DNA from: Acheta domesticus
Taxonomy: Eukaryota > Arthropoda > Insecta > Orthoptera > Gryllidae
NCBI GenBank assembly: GCA_031308135.1
Contig: JAHLJT010008756.1
Span: forward strand, 106,109,271-106,173,270
Direction: 5' to 3'
DNA length: 64,000 bases
Shown: positions 1 to 12,111 of the stretch, one piece after another
Layout: the number at the start of each line of letters is the position of its first letter
Position numbering within the stretch: position 1 is the first letter of the stretch
Made by a program: the position numbers and the translations under genes
The notes under the pieces: model-generated
The model's input: only the letters and a program-made list of their open reading frames with translations
Database searches by the model: none
What the model was told of the DNA's origin: nothing

Positions 1-475
1 CATCCTAACCGAAACATATGAGCAAAATTTTTCATTCTTGAATGCCAGATGTTGGTTTAACCGTGATCGCGAAGTCATTGTACATTCCTGGCCAGGGTAT
101 ACACATGACTTGGGTCGGTTCGAACCTTCATCTAAAACCGTGCTTAGCTGCTATAAACCTGTGGTTAAGTCGGAAGGAGAGGCCGATGTAAAACAAACGG
201 TGTTTGGTCCGCATCGAAGTTGACGGGGTTTATGTAGCTAAAGTTTGAACGGTTTTGCTTCTTTTTATAGAAAAAAATACTCAATAACCACCGTTTGGCG
301 TTTCAGGAGCGCTCTAGTAGTATAATTTAGCAACATAATAATTGAATAGCACTAAAAGTGGCAAATACATGCTACCAGAGGTCTGCAACGGCTCCTGTGC
401 GAACGCAACAATGGGCGAGCGCTATGCGAACAAACGCAAAACTCGGAAATTCGTTGAAGCATAAACTGAAGAGGT
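1..475 (+). repeat. Dispersed repeat R, copy 1
   Basis: This segment recurs at 42610-42882 (+) and, as the reverse complement, at 51482-51998. Shared landmarks are GGCCAGGGT, GGTTCGAA, GTGGTTAAGTCGG, AGGCCGATGTAAAACAAACG and CGTTTGGCG. GGTTCGAA around 116-123 resembles a Pol III B box, so a tRNA-derived origin is possible but unproven. The copy is cut by the window edge. No coding capacity is seen. Confidence 0.7.
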
Positions 476-2107
476 ATACATCTTACTATATGGTTGAAGA
501 AACATGGAGGGTGAATGTACAAAAGGATTTCTAAGGATACTGCAATAATATTTTGACCTGCGCGCTCTTGGCTGGAGCTGCGCGCCTTCCACAACACTTG
601 AAAAATCTCGCAACAAAAGCTATGAAACGCTGTCTAGTAGGCACCAAAATAAACTTGAAAGTGTAAAGAACAGAATCCCATGTTGTGGCAATTGCCTAAT
701 TTTGAACGCGAACTAACAACGGAGACGAGAACCCGAGCGGACACGAGCACGAGCACCGGTGCGTCGTTAGCAGTGGTGGCACGGCGAAGTCTGACGCACC
801 GGACCGTCGTTAGCACTGCGGGCACGGCAATGCTTGACGCACGGGTGCGTAGTTAGCAGTGAAAGGGTTAAATAACCCTTTTTAAAAATTTATGATTTAC
901 AGTCATATTTCGACCACTGCCATTCATTTGACATCTTGCAGTGTGAGTGTACCATGTATGTGTGTATACACACACATGCGCATGTGTGAACCAGTGTTGC
1001 CAGATTAATTTTCGTCTAAGTCGTAACTTTTAACAAATCTTAGTGAAAGTGTGAGCGATCCTAATGTGAGACCTTGTTTTCGAGTGCTTTACGATATCAT
1101 TTAATCCACCATGAGAAACCCTCAACTCTTTCTTAAACAGTCGGCAACATGCTTTATACTCGTTTGACTTTACCTCGCTTAGCCATTATAATCACGTTCT
1201 CATTTAATGTATTCGGTTAACCGAAGTTTTCGTAGTTTAATTTTCATAATGGGTGTGTCTTGCGCCGACAAATCCAAACTGTCGGAAGAACTATAATCTT
1301 TACTGGTCTTCAAACGAAGCATGAAGGTATAGCAGCACAACAGTGAAGTACAGCTTCATCTCCAAGTAGGGTTTTTGACAGATCCAATAAGCGCACCGAA
1401 CACGATTTCGTTAAAAAAATTAACAGCGCGTTGCGATCTGCGATGGCGTGGACATCCCACTAGGGTCGACGACCCACGATGCAATGCGACAACCTACTCA
1501 CCTGACGATTCGACTCACTCCGTGCTGTCACTGAGATCTTTCGTGTGCTTTTTTCTTTGTTGCTGTGTTTTGCTTTTTTGCATTGGGTCATTCAAGCCGA
1601 AAGATTTTACAAAAGCGTGATTTTGGGCTGTACCGTGCTGGACATTCACTTTAGTCTTAAAAAGCGGGCAACGCTGGCAAGTCTGGCAACGCTGGTGTGG
1701 ACGCATGCATGCAAGCGTGTGTGGATGTGTGTGTGCGCGCGCACTCAAAAGCATTATAAAATCCTCTTTATTGAGCGTGGTTTTGTGTGTGTCCCAGTGA
1801 TCGAGTGAATCCTTGATTTCCATTACAATAAATGTAGTCTCCTCTTCCCTAAACATCCGTTGCAGTTTCATTCCTTTCTGTTTTAGTTCTTTTCATATTA
1901 TTTTTAACTTCTAACCTTATTGTGTACAAGAAACTTCAAGGTAGACTTCAAGTAAACTATCTTGTAATATTTAGAATTATGAAGTGCTTTTCTCATTTAT
2001 TCTATTAACGAACTGTGCTGCAGTGATTTTGATAGGAGATTTAAAGTTTTTTGTAGCAATGTCTTGTTGTATTATGTAATTAAATGTTACATTTGTTATG
2101 GTTGCAG
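476..2107. other. Upstream intron of the Cdk1-like gene, no gene seen
   Basis: The stretch has short GT/CA runs (about 955-985 and 1700-1745) and no ORF of recognisable family. It ends in the polypyrimidine-AG acceptor before 2108. Confidence 0.6.
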
Positions 2108-2271
2108 GTTGTGACATTGTGGTACAGAGCACCTGAAATTTTGCTTGGCTCAAATCGCTATTCATGTCCCATTGATATGTGGTCTATTGGATGTATTTTT
2201 GCTGAAATGGTCACAAGAAAGCCATTATTTCAAGGAGATTCAGAGATTGATCAACTCTTTCGTATTTTCAG
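2108..2271 (+). CDS. Cdk1: Cyclin-dependent kinase (Cdk1-like), internal exon
   Basis: This exon encodes the end of the activation segment and the start of the kinase C-lobe of a CDK, the cyclin-bound Ser/Thr kinase that drives cell-cycle transitions. The translation starts [14 protein letters not shown] (kinase subdomain VIII, APE-type motif), continues with [12 protein letters not shown] (subdomain IX, with the invariant Asp) and ends [13 protein letters not shown], a CDK1/CDK2 hallmark. A polypyrimidine stretch and gttgcag precede 2108, and a gtatgc donor follows 2271. The exon is 164 nt long and ends in phase 2, which matches the next exon. The [12 protein letters not shown] wording is typical of insect Cdk1. 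[10 protein letters not shown] also occurs in Cdk2, so Cdk2 is the alternative. The N-lobe exons lie left of the window. Confidence 0.9.
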
Positions 2272-2448
2272 GTATGCAACAAAAAAGTGGCTGCAGGCAC
2301 ATGCCTCTTCATTTGTTTCTGTATGAAGAAATTCCTATTGTTTCAGGTATTCGAAATCATTTAGAATATGTTACTTTCTGGATAGGGTTTTAGGTAATTT
2401 TAGTATATCTCCAGCTGAAATAAAATGATCAGTATAATTTGAAAAAAC

Positions 2449-2946
2449 TTTCTCCTCTCTTCTTCTTTTCTTCTTCTTCCTCCTCCTCTTCTTCTTCTCC
2501 TCTTCTCCTCCTCTTCTTCTTCTTCTCCTCCTCTTCTCTCCTCCTCCTCCTCTTCTTCTCCTCCTCCTCCTCTTCTTCTCCTCCTCCTCCTCTTCTTCTC
2601 CTCCTCCTCTTCTTCTCCTCCTCCTCCTCTTCTCCTCCTCCTCCTCTTCTTCTTCTCCTCTTCTTCTCCTCCTCCTCCTCCTCTTCTTCTCCTCCTCCTC
2701 CTCTTCTTCTTCTCCTCCTCCTCCTCTCCTCCTCCTCCTCCTCCTCTCCTCCTCCTCCTCCTCTTCCTCTTCTTCTCCTCCTCCTCCTCTTCTTCTTCTT
2801 CTTCTCCTCCTCCTCCTCCTCCTCCTCCTCCTCTTCTCCTCTCCTCCTCCTCCTCTTCTCCTCCTCCTCCTCCTCTCCTCCTCCTCCTCCCTCTCCTCTT
2901 CTCCTCCTCCTCTTCTTCTTCTCTTCTGTTCTTCTTCTCTCTTCTA
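2449..2946. repeat. About 500-bp pure polypyrimidine tract (TCC/TTC repeats)
   Basis: This is an almost uninterrupted C/T run made of irregular (CTT)n and (CTC)n trinucleotide blocks, starting 178 bp downstream of an exon donor. Translations of either strand give Ser/Leu/Pro/Phe or Arg/Glu/Gly/Lys low-complexity strings and are not genes. Such mirror-repeat polypurine/polypyrimidine DNA can adopt triplex (H-DNA) structures. Confidence 0.95.
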
Positions 2947-2953
2947 CCACCTT

Positions 2954-3207
2954 CTGAGATGGCTCAGGGCATTAACTGATGTCCCTGTGACTGGGAGGTC
3001 CTAGGTTAGTCCAGGTGTCATATTTTTCGACACTAGCTTGTCAGCTAGGTCGAATTCAGGGGAGAAGAATTGTGGCGGCCGGCTGCTTTGATCGGTAGTT
3101 TTCCGTGGTTTCCCCAATCAACACCAAGCGAATACTGGAGATGTAACCTAACAAGCGGACCACAGACCGTGCACAAACTTTCCTACCTCTTCCTTGTCCT
3201 ATCACAG
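2954..3207 (+). mobile_element. tRNA-derived SINE-like repeat, copy 1
   Basis: It starts GAGATGGCTCAGGGC (A-box-like) with AGGTCCTAGGTTAGTCC (B-box-like) about 35 bp on. It shares some 250 bp with 5330-5595, including TCGGTAGTTT, CAATCAACAC and CCTCTTCCTTGTCCTA. Both copies are in the + orientation in introns of the Cdk1-like gene. Confidence 0.6.
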
Positions 3208-4176
3208 GGCTGTCCAACTTAGAAGGGCTTATGGGCCACATATCAAATTCTAGTTAAGCCGTGGGCCGTGGTTTTTACCCTAACCACTGAGACTGTATTG
3301 AAACATCACATGCACACACACCACACACAAATTATTTTTATATATATAATGTCCAAAAAGTGCCACCTTTCCAGAAAACAACCAATTGCTAACTAAAAGA
3401 ATGAAAGAGCTTTGAGAGATTTTCGTTTATCAGCAAACTGAAAAGAATATCAATTTTTGAAGGTTCAAAAATGCTCAGTAAGAAAAATTATTAAACCGTA
3501 ATCAATCAATTGTAGTTTATAAAATGTATGTACTTAATGCTCGTTTTGACTTAGGCGTATCAACTACCATCCATTTTTGTATCTCTTTTCATCTCGTCTC
3601 TTTCTCTCTCTCTCTTCACTTGGAAATCAATGTTTTGTATTGTTAATTTTTTTGGTGAAGAATCAAAAACCTGTTTTGTAGATTAGTGATCAGTTAAATA
3701 ATCTCGCATGCTGCCCAACTTGCCCTAAATGAGCACAAATGCCAGCGATGACTTGGGGCTCCACTTGCAAGATAAGAAGGGAAGTATTGGGTGGGATCAA
3801 CTACCATAGGTAGATTGGAAAGGACAGGACAGGACCATATTGTACCTCATTGCATTTGAGCATACTCGTACATTCCCCTCACCATAGTGCTGGGGAGAGA
3901 GTGCGTAGACTTGGTGGGAGGAAAAGAAATATGGATTTTCCTGCGCAAATGAATGTTTCTCTGTGTGAGGTGGGAGTAATCAAAATGGTTTTTGTTGCTT
4001 TCAGTCAGGGTGAGGTGATATGCTTGGACATTCTGTAATCTGTTTCTCTTAAGTGAGCAACTAGAAATTGAAAATTGGAAAATTTATTGTGTTCTTATTT
4101 TCTGAATCCCATGAATTTTCTTTTAACCTTTGAAAATTCTTTATTACCTTAATAGGCATTTCATTTAATTTTTTAG
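3208..4176. other. Intron, with a possible hAT end near 3206
   Basis: GGGCTGTCCAACTTAGAAGG followed by gggccacat and gtgggccgtgg near 3206-3275 resembles ends of hAT-type DNA transposon relics, but no partner end was found. The rest is unremarkable AT-rich intron ending in the acceptor before 4177. Confidence 0.35.
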
Positions 4177-4318
4177 AACCCTGAGGACTCCAACAGAAGA
4201 AATATGGCCAGGAGTAAGTAAACTGCCAGATTATAAATCATCATTTCCCAATTGGACACAGAATACACTTGCAAATTCTGTTCAAGGCATGGATGAGAAA
4301 GGACTAGATTTACTGCAG
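4177..4318 (+). CDS. Cdk1: Cyclin-dependent kinase (Cdk1-like), internal exon
   Basis: This exon continues the kinase C-lobe in frame. After completing the split Arg codon it reads TLRTPTEEIWPGVSKLPDYK and then 27 more residues ending GLDLLQ. The TPTEEIWPGV..LPDYK..FPNW pattern follows [13 protein letters not shown] in CDK1 proteins and forms the CDK-specific insert that contacts Cks. The acceptor is tttttag just before 4177 and the donor is gttggt after 4318. The exon is 142 nt: one base completes a codon and 47 full codons follow. No frameshift or stop is seen, so the exon is under coding constraint, unlike the surrounding DNA. It was too short for a simple length-based ORF scan to report. 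Confidence 0.9.
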
Positions 4319-5329
4319 GTTGGTTTCTCTCTAGTTTTAATTTTTTATTTAATCTAATAATTTTGGTTTCTGATACATTGTATTAGTTTTTGTGACCAAT
4401 GTTGATTGGAAATGAAATTGAGTTGTAATTCAGTGTTATGATGACAAGGGTGTATGGCAAAGAAATATTTAAATTCCCAAACAATTAATGCTGAAGCTGA
4501 ATTCAGGAGAGTACTGTGTAATCAAAGGGCATGTCAACTTTCTTGCCATAAATTACTAATAATATTTATTCACGTTTAATATTGTGCTATTTGAGTTGTG
4601 TAAAGTAAGAAAATTGTGGGTTGATACTGTTACAAATACTGTAGGTTTAAATTGTATTTTTAGGTGGCTGCCCTTGGCAAACGTAATTTTCAACATGAAC
4701 AAAACTGTAGTTCAATTATACTTGTTATAAATAAACAGCATTATTTTTGTTTTACAAATATCACCTATGTGATAAAACTTAATTTGTGTACCTGTTGAGT
4801 TAGTATCTATTTTAAAAGAACTGAAATGAGTAATTGATTAACGAAGGAGAATTCCTGCTAAACTGCATTCATCTGCTCATGATGGAAGCTGAAGAAATAA
4901 ATCAGCGGCATTTATACAAAGTGAAGTAAAAGTAAATGATTTCTGGAAGACCTGGAAAACAGATGGAAATCAAAGAACAGAAGATATCAAGGGAGACAAA
5001 TTTGTCCATAAAAAAAAGGAAATTTTTTGACAAGAGAGCCTATAAAAATGAAAGTGAATTAAATTACTACAGTGACTAAAAATATTTGCTGTTCATTGCT
5101 TTTATTAGTTGCATACGAATGGGGAGTGGGTGAGCAACTAATCCCAGTATACTTTTCACTTCCTTGATTGCTATGTGCTCGTGTAGTAAATAGTACTTTA
5201 ATAAGAGTTATCTTTTATTTGTAGTCCATCAAGTAAGTTAATTTGTAAAAGGAACTCCAACGTGTTATCTTCCATGTGGCTGGTAGCTGTTCCATGCTCT
5301 TTCACACTAGGATGTATCTTTTGGTGGCA

Positions 5330-5595
5330 GCAAAGGTGACTCAGGGCATCAATTGCCTCTCTCCTGGAGGTCTTAGGTTTGAGTCCCAAGAGTGGCAGGA
5401 TTTTCAACACTGGCTAGGCAGCTAGGTCATATTCAGCCACTGTCTGGAGGAGAATTCTAGCAGCTGGCTGCTCTGATCGGTAGTTTCCCTTAGTTTCTGT
5501 AATCAACACTAGGTGAATGCTGGAGCAGTATCCCTACCAAAATGGTCGTGGACCACATACAATCTTTCCTTCCTCTTCCTTGTCCTAACATCACC
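5330..5595 (+). mobile_element. tRNA-derived SINE-like repeat, copy 2
   Basis: A second copy of the 2954-3207 repeat. It has GTGACTCAGGGCATCAATTG (A-box region) and AGGTTTGAGTCCCAAG, a good Pol III B-box match. The 3' part diverges from copy 1 after CCTTGTCCTA. The better B box here supports a tRNA-derived head. Confidence 0.65.
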
Positions 5596-6110
5596 CCTTA
5601 CTTATACATACTCGCATGCACTACACTAATTCACTTATCGAGAGCTTAGAGCTTGCCCCGGCTGGGGGGTGCCACTGAGCATTGCATCTTCGCAATTTTA
5701 CTCGTTCTAGCATCCCGTTCTTGAGTGACTATTATATGTGAGGCGGGAAGCTTTTATTCGAACACTTTGAGACATCAAAGATAAAATATCCATGTGTCAT
5801 GTTTCATTTTTGAGCAAAAGAGGTTATGAAGCAAAGTGCACTGAGATGACATATTACAATAATATACAAATGTACCCTACGTAGTGGATGTTTTTAAAAC
5901 TAATACTAAAGTTTAAAATTGATCCTTCCTGTATCTTCAAATGTATAAATATATGCTGTTAGATATGAGTGGTGTGTGGTATATTATTGATTTTCCAAGA
6001 ATGAGGTATTTATTTCGGTATTATTAAAATGTATCTTCACATAGGGGTAATACAAAGAAATTCAGAATAGGGAATTATTTTAATATTTGGGTAATATTTT
6101 TACTTTCCTG
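5596..6110. other. Intron, no gene seen
   Basis: Possible tail of the preceding SINE up to about 5740, then AT-rich unique sequence. Nothing coding is recognised. Confidence 0.4.
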
Positions 6111-6114
6111 TATA

Positions 6115-6128
6115 CATACACACACACT

Positions 6129-6192
<64 letters not shown>

Positions 6193-6245
6193 TACACACA
6201 GATATATGTATATACAGTATATATGCACACACACACATACACAGA
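6115..6245. repeat. Compound (CA)n/(TA)n microsatellite
   Basis: Alternating ACAC and TATA runs with interruptions. Apparent ORFs here are low-complexity His/Thr/Tyr strings. Confidence 0.95.
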
Positions 6246-6369
6246 GTAATATACAGTGGGTGGGCACTGATTAGGAATTTCTATAAATTCTTAATTTTAT
6301 TGCTTTATTTCAGTTATTATATTTACAAATCTCTTACCATATTTCAAAAGTTATTAACTAATATATTGT

Positions 6370-7580
6370 GACTGCCGACACCTTGTCGGACGTCACGGGA
6401 TTAGCTGACAGTTCACCACCGCACTCGGCGCTGGGTCGCTTGCAAGTTGATCGCTAACATATTGCTCGCAGTTTGGTCAGCTCTCACCAGTAGATGCAAT
6501 CCCACCCTGGGATTTAAGACCATTCAAGCGGGGGCGTTTTCTCTTTCAGGATGGCTTGGCTCAGGAAATGCAAAAGATGCTTACCTGGTTTGACATAACA
6601 TCACATCATGCAGTACGAGCACTTTTATTGGCACAATTAGTCGCCCACTAGGCGTGTGGACACCTCAAAGTTACACAGATGTCGGGTTATCAGGTAGGAT
6701 CGGTCGGACGACGCCCTCTGCTGCGGGCACGCTGGACCCGAGTTGCGTACTCCGCTGTCTCGTCCCTGTCCCCCTGGACTCTCACCGACGCAGTCCTTTC
6801 GTAGCCGAACGGTCCCGCAAACAGAGATCAGCGGGTTCAGTTCCTGACACAGTTCAGTTACCGGCGTGTCTTTTGTCGCATACGTCCGTTTTCCTCTTGC
6901 ACGTTTCGATTTTCTGTCACACATCCTACACCCAGACATCTCCTGAGCTCCCATCACACATGTAGGCCCCTCACATGCGTCTTTTGCCTCGCTCTGTCCC
7001 TCTTGCACTTCCTAAGTTTCTCCCAGGCACACGTTCTACACCGGACGTCTCACAGTCACGTCTGTCTCCGGTCGCTTACCACATGCTTCTGCTTGTCCGT
7101 CTTTCTGGGACTCCACCTGCACACTTATCCCCCCCTCGTTACTTTCATTTTCTTTGGTCTGGTTGGTTTGCGTCTCGTGAACTTGTGATTCGTCCGTATT
7201 TTCACGTGCCAGGTGTATCCCGAATGTCTGTCCGTACCCATATGTTGCTTCAGTCGAAGTGGTTCCTCTTCCCATCTGTCTTGTTCACTGAGGGTATTCC
7301 CAAAGTCTTTCATCAATGTCAGAGTTGGGGAAGTCCCCTCCAATATTTCGTCTATGTCACAGTTTCCCTTGGCGTGGGGTCTTCGGCTTTGTGCAAACAG
7401 CCTATTTGGTTGTTTCGACACAATACTTTTTCACATCACTTGTGCAATCTACTACTTAGTAGCACCTTCTTTTTCGTCAATAACATTCAGAATCAGTGGC
7501 GTCTCCTTGCTAGTAGATGTGGGGATGCGATCATCACAGATTGAACACATAATTCCAAATATATAAAGTCTGCGTCATTC
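6370..7580. other. GC-richer unassigned segment, possible retroelement remnant
   Basis: This stretch is less AT-rich than its surroundings and is open for long stretches on both strands without a recognised domain. Two imperfect units of about 110 bp, each starting GTCTTTTG and ending CACATGC, lie at about 6868-7087. Minus-strand reading frames contain DRWEEEPLRLKQHMG-like charged segments that could be retroelement polyprotein debris, but I cannot name a family. CAGTGGCGT at 7495 resembles the end of the hAT family found elsewhere in the window. Confidence 0.3.
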
Positions 7581-8015
7581 TACTTTACTCTGAAGTATTT
7601 TAGAAATGTATGTTGCAAATTAGAGACATTCTGAATCTTCCTTGAAAATCATTTTCTCATTGCATGTACTAACTTACATAAACAAAACAATAAAACTTGT
7701 TCACAATTCAGGCGAGTGCGCTTCTTTGCGTCTCCTGACTTTGAACATTCACGCTGATTCCTGCGTGAATTACGCAGCCCGCACACACTGGGAAGGCAGT
7801 TTTAAAATAACTTAAAATAAAAGACACGAAACACACCAATCATTGTTACGTTGTTACAAACAAATGTTATTAGATAACGGTTTTATTTATTTATTTAGCA
7901 ACAGGCTATAAGCCCAATACATAGGAATAAAAAAAAAGTATACAGCTCAATACATAGGATTAAAAATGGTTACAACATACATATAAAGCCAATTACGGTG
8001 AATAATTAGTACAGT

Positions 8016-8309
8016 TCATATAAATACGCTGATCTTGCGATAAATACGCTTGAATATACGAAGCGATGCAAGAGACAGGGAAGGACAAGACGCATTATTG
8101 CCCATTCTTAACAATCTAGACACAGGAGAATAAAATCCGTACGATGTTCTATGAACTGGAACATTAAATAATCGATTCGTTCGGAGATGTCGATTGGGTT
8201 CATTAAAAACAAAAAATGCAGATAGTTCAGGGCAGGTAAACAGGCCGTTTACAACCTTATATAAAACGCACGCATCATTATAATTTCTAAATGATCTTAA
8301 TGAACTCAA
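8016..8309 (-). pseudogene. LINE reverse-transcriptase C-terminal fragment (jockey/CR1-like)
   Basis: The minus-strand reading frame encodes 97 aa beginning MSSLRSFRNYNDACVLYKVV and containing NRHLRTNRLFNVPVHRTSYG and LLRMGNN. This pattern (R.YNDA..LYK..NG...CPEL, R..R....F..P.HRT.YG..SP..R....N) is the well-known tail of arthropod jockey/CR1-type LINE polyproteins, downstream of the RT domain. The polymerase itself is missing, as expected of a 5'-truncated copy. Its 3' end would lie toward 7878, where an A/T-rich tail occurs. Product inactive. Confidence 0.75.
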
Positions 8310-8442
8310 ATTAGTTAAAGTTGCAATTTCGGAATAGTCGTGAGTTCTAGCTGGATTTTGCAGTTTAGCTTTATATGCTACGTATGAAAAAAATTTATAT
8401 TGTTCTTATGCCGGCATTAAAAGGTAAGATATGAGTTGACTG

Positions 8443-8610
8443 GAGAAGAATCTTAACGAATCTCAACTCGTTACAAGATTACGATGGGTTGTAGAAGCCG
8501 TTCATGGCATTATGGGGAAAAAGTTTAAATTATTATACAATCAGCATGATAATAAACAATTACATGTCGTAGGAACGTTTTCAAAATCCAGTTTAATCCA
8601 GTACTTGTAA
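8443..8610 (+). pseudogene. PIF/Harbinger transposase C-terminal fragment
   Basis: The + frame reads EKNLNESQLVTRLRWVVEAV, then HGIMGKKFKLLYN, and stops at 8608-8610. The LVTR.RWVVEA.HG motif is the conserved last part of the DDE_Tnp_4 (PIF/Harbinger) nuclease and includes the region of its catalytic Glu. Only 55 codons survive; D1 and D2 are absent. It lies within the Cdk1-like intron as a relic. Confidence 0.7.
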
Positions 8611-10384
8611 ACAAACTTTCTGACGAAGAGAATTGATTAATTTACTGGCGATTTATTATTTTATGACATATAAAGCATTTTTATTTGAATAAAAAATATT
8701 ATTCGATGTATAATAAACATTTCCAACAATACTAAGGCATTGTCTTCTATTTTTTTTAAATAAATGTTGACAATATTATATATTTTATAAACATAATAAA
8801 ACATAGTGAAGACACGGAAATCGTAAAAAACGTAGTTACAAAATCGGCCCGCCAGGTCATAAATAAAATCCCAGACATTAGGTAGGAGCAGTACTTATGC
8901 CAGTAGGAGCAGTCAAAAGCATATGAAATAGTGCTACTTATAAAATGTAGACAATCTGAAACACCTTCTGGAAGTTTAGGAATTTGGTGAATTTTTGTAA
9001 AAATAATAAACTTTTGGTTAACATTTTTATAGAAAAATGATTTTAATAAATTTATTTTGCTATTTATAAACTGAAAAGCACCTAAAAGTCAATTTTTTAA
9101 CCAATTATTCTCAAGTTCTTATCAGAAGCAAAGAAATAAAATAAATGCTGTAAAATTCTTATTTTCTTAATTTAAACACGAAAAAATGTTGTTTTTTTGG
9201 CTGTAAGTACTTACCACGTGGATATTTTAATCTCCTATTTTGAAAGTAATTTCTACATCCAAACATGTGGGAAAAATCTTAGTTGAATTGCAAACGAAGG
9301 CTGGAAAACCCCCTTATCCGGCTAGAACCTTTATATTCCTTTCCTTATTATGTGTTCCAGTATACCATTTTCAAAACCAAATATGAAAAATAGTTGCAAG
9401 TTGGAAGTATTCTCGACAGGCATGTTCTTAATATTTTTGCAATGATTAAAATAATAATAACACAGAACTATTTACTTTCACACTCATACTTAACATTTCA
9501 ATACTACATTCATCCTGCGTGCATGCTTTCTCTCTCTCTCTCTCTCTCTCTCCCCCCTCCCCCTTTTTTCTTTCTTTTTTTCTTTTCTTTTTCTTTCTTC
9601 CCTTCGAGCATGGCTATTCAAAGGTATCCTTAGCAAAAGGAAATACTTTTCCGATTTCGAATTAAAATTTTAACAAGCTTGACCTTGCTCTAATATCCGT
9701 GCTGTCACTCAGTTGAATCAAAGAAAGTTAATTCGCTTCCCTGCAGAATCTGCAACGCTGGAAATTCCGCTTCCAATTACTACTCCGTTTTTCCCAATGC
9801 TGCCGGAGACGTGCATTCCATTAACCAGCTCACACCATAGCTTGATATAAAAGTTCCCGTTCGAATCCCGATACTCGTATTCGTACTACGAAACTGTTTT
9901 ATAATTTTTTCCGAAAAATCTGTGTGTCCTCTAACAAAAATTACTCATCTGACACAAACCACGAGACGTTCCCCACGGAAACTCTTTCTCGTCTGCCTGG
10001 TAAACTGTATTCACCATGAAAACTTTTTTGAACAAAAACTGTTCCGTGTTTTGTTTGACAGTTTCAACTCGAAAATCACTTTTTCTAACTCCGTTTGCTT
10101 ATTTACTCGTCCGGCTCTCAAAGAATTCATAAGCAAAATTGGAAAGAAAGTTCCATTATTTTAAAAGCCTTAAAACTGTCTCTATTTTATTATTTTCCCT
10201 ATCATTTACATTTCTTGTAACAATAAACTGTTCATTGACATCACTTCGTGCTATTGACATTTTTCAAATTCCATGCTGTTTTACCATTGTAGTTCTCGTT
10301 TGCACCTCACTTAAAATTATTTTATTTGTTTACGTTGGCCTCTCGGACTACGCTAAATTACGTGATATTTGCGTCATAATATAC
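8611..10384. other. Intron, AT-rich, no gene recognised
   Basis: Contains a (CT)n run at 9527-9552 followed by C- and T-rich sequence to about 9600. No repeat partner was found elsewhere in the window and no protein was recognised. Confidence 0.5.
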
Positions 10385-10987
10385 GGGTCATTCCATATTA
10401 AATCAACACAGTTTTAATTAAAATTTTACCTCACCATTTTAGATTCGGATGAAATTTGACACATAGGTAGTATGAATGGAGAATAAGAAAACTACAAATT
10501 TTGAATAAAATATTTCCACCCGTTTCTGAAATACAGCCATATAAAATTTTGCAAAATTGGGTTCCCGAAAATTTTTAAATTGATGTAGAACCTCACCAAA
10601 TTAAGATAAGAGAGCTGGAACAGGTGTCGTTTTGCAGCTTTCTTTATGGCCTTTTATAAGATATACAACTCAATAGGGTTGCGTTCAAAAAGATTTTGAA
10701 ATTTGAATTTAAAATTTTGATTTTGAGTTTTTTCAAAATGCTCATCTTCAAAAAAAATTGAAAAAATTCTAAAATAATCCTTGTATATTATCAAACAGAT
10801 GGTGCAAGTTTAAAAATGGGACTGCAATGGGTTCATATGGTAATCTTTATTTAAAATGCACATTATTTACTTACTCTAGATTTTACTGATTTAAAATGCA
10901 TTTTATTTCACATTATAAGCCCTAATATGTACAAATTATTAATTTAGTGTTTTTATTGGCGAGTGTGTTGTATTTTATTGTAATGAT

Positions 10988-10992
10988 TATTA

Positions 10993-11040
<48 letters not shown>
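10988..11040. repeat. (ATT)n tail of the minus-strand R4-like fragment
   Basis: A trinucleotide run next to the retrotransposon 3' end. All three R4-like copies in the window end in AATAAT-type repeats on their sense strand, so this is probably the retrotransposition tail rather than an unrelated microsatellite. Confidence 0.75.
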
Positions 11041-11086
11041 CACTACATCACGACTAAAGATGTTCTGAGTCTGCTGAATATAAAAT

Positions 11087-12010
11087 CTACTCCAGGTTGC
11101 AACCAGCTACCTTAGGTTCTGTTCCAAATAAAGCGATTTCTTGCACTTCCCAGTCTTTTGAATTACTTGGGAGTTTAGAAAAGTTCTTACTCAAATTTTG
11201 AGGAACAAATCCCAGAGCTCCGATAACTATCGGGACGACCTGTGCTTTTACGCCCCACATTCGGCTGATCTCGATTTCCAAACTTTTGTATTTAAGACGT
11301 TTCTCTGCCTCCTTGGTAACGAAGTTTTGATCGCAAGGTACAGCACCACCGACAAGTAAACACGATTTTTTCTCCAAATAATAATTCTCCCGGATAACTA
11401 TATCCGGTTTGGTTTGCCGCTATCGTGCGATCAGTTTGAATTTGTTGGTCGTACAATATCGTACACAATCCAACAGACGTCACCGGTTTCGGTGAGTGTT
11501 TGTACCACCTTGGGCATGTGTTTGGAACTTCGAGGGTGGTACAGATCTGCCAGTGAAGGTAACTACACACCCTGTCGTGTCTTTTCAGGTATTCGGTCTT
11601 TGCTAGGATTGGACAAGCTGAGACAACATGATCAATGGTTTCTACTTGCTCCTGGCAAATGCGACATTTGTCATCTTGGGAAATTTTGAGAACCGCTTTA
11701 TCATAATGTCGTGTTCTCAACGCCTGATCTTGAGCAGCTACTAGAATTGCTTCCGATTCTGGCTTCATTCTTCCCGTTTTAAGCCACATAACTGATTGAT
11801 CTTTATTAATCTACACCTCTTCCATTCTTTTTAGATATTTTCCGTGGAGAGGTTTGTCTCTCCACTAGTTCTTTAACATTTTTTGCGTCTCACATTTCAT
11901 GTTTAATAGCATCAGAAGTTCAGTGTCTGTGTTATTCGATGTGTCTTGCCTAGTTTTCTTCGCAATGCTTTTTGCTGCACTAACAATGCCTCTGTTTCCC
12001 ATTCTTGGGT
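11087..12010 (-). pseudogene. 3' fragment of R4/R2-like non-LTR retrotransposon (endonuclease domain)
   Basis: The minus strand encodes, over two overlapping frames, GRMKPESEAILVAAQDQALR, then CRICQEQVETIDHVVSACP (a CCHC-type zinc motif), ILYDQQIQTDRTIAANQ, and further on KRLKYKSLEIEISRMWGVKA and FVPQNLSKNFSKLPSN. Homologous copies occur at 13277-13684 and 27720-28366. The CCHC motif followed by a PD..(D/E)-type nuclease is the C-terminal restriction-like endonuclease of R2/R4/Dong-type elements. The nuclease core here is damaged by a frameshift. It is followed (leftwards) by an ATT-rich 3' tail near 10990-11040. It is nested inside the palindromic element at 10385-13178. Confidence 0.8.
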
Positions 12011-12111
12011 CACTATTATAATAACTTCGGTCATTATAATGATGATGATGATGATAATAATAATAATAATTATTATTATTATTATTATTGTTATTATTAT
12101 TATTACTACTA

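Noticed and set aside
2429..2957. 170-codon open frames of Ser/Leu/Pro or Arg/Glu/Gly on both strands
   Set aside because: They are translations of a pure pyrimidine/purine tract and reflect composition only.
6637..7566. Overlapping long ORFs on both strands (189 aa +, 123 aa -)
   Set aside because: Mutually exclusive frames in a GC-richer stretch without a recognised family; kept only as an unassigned region.
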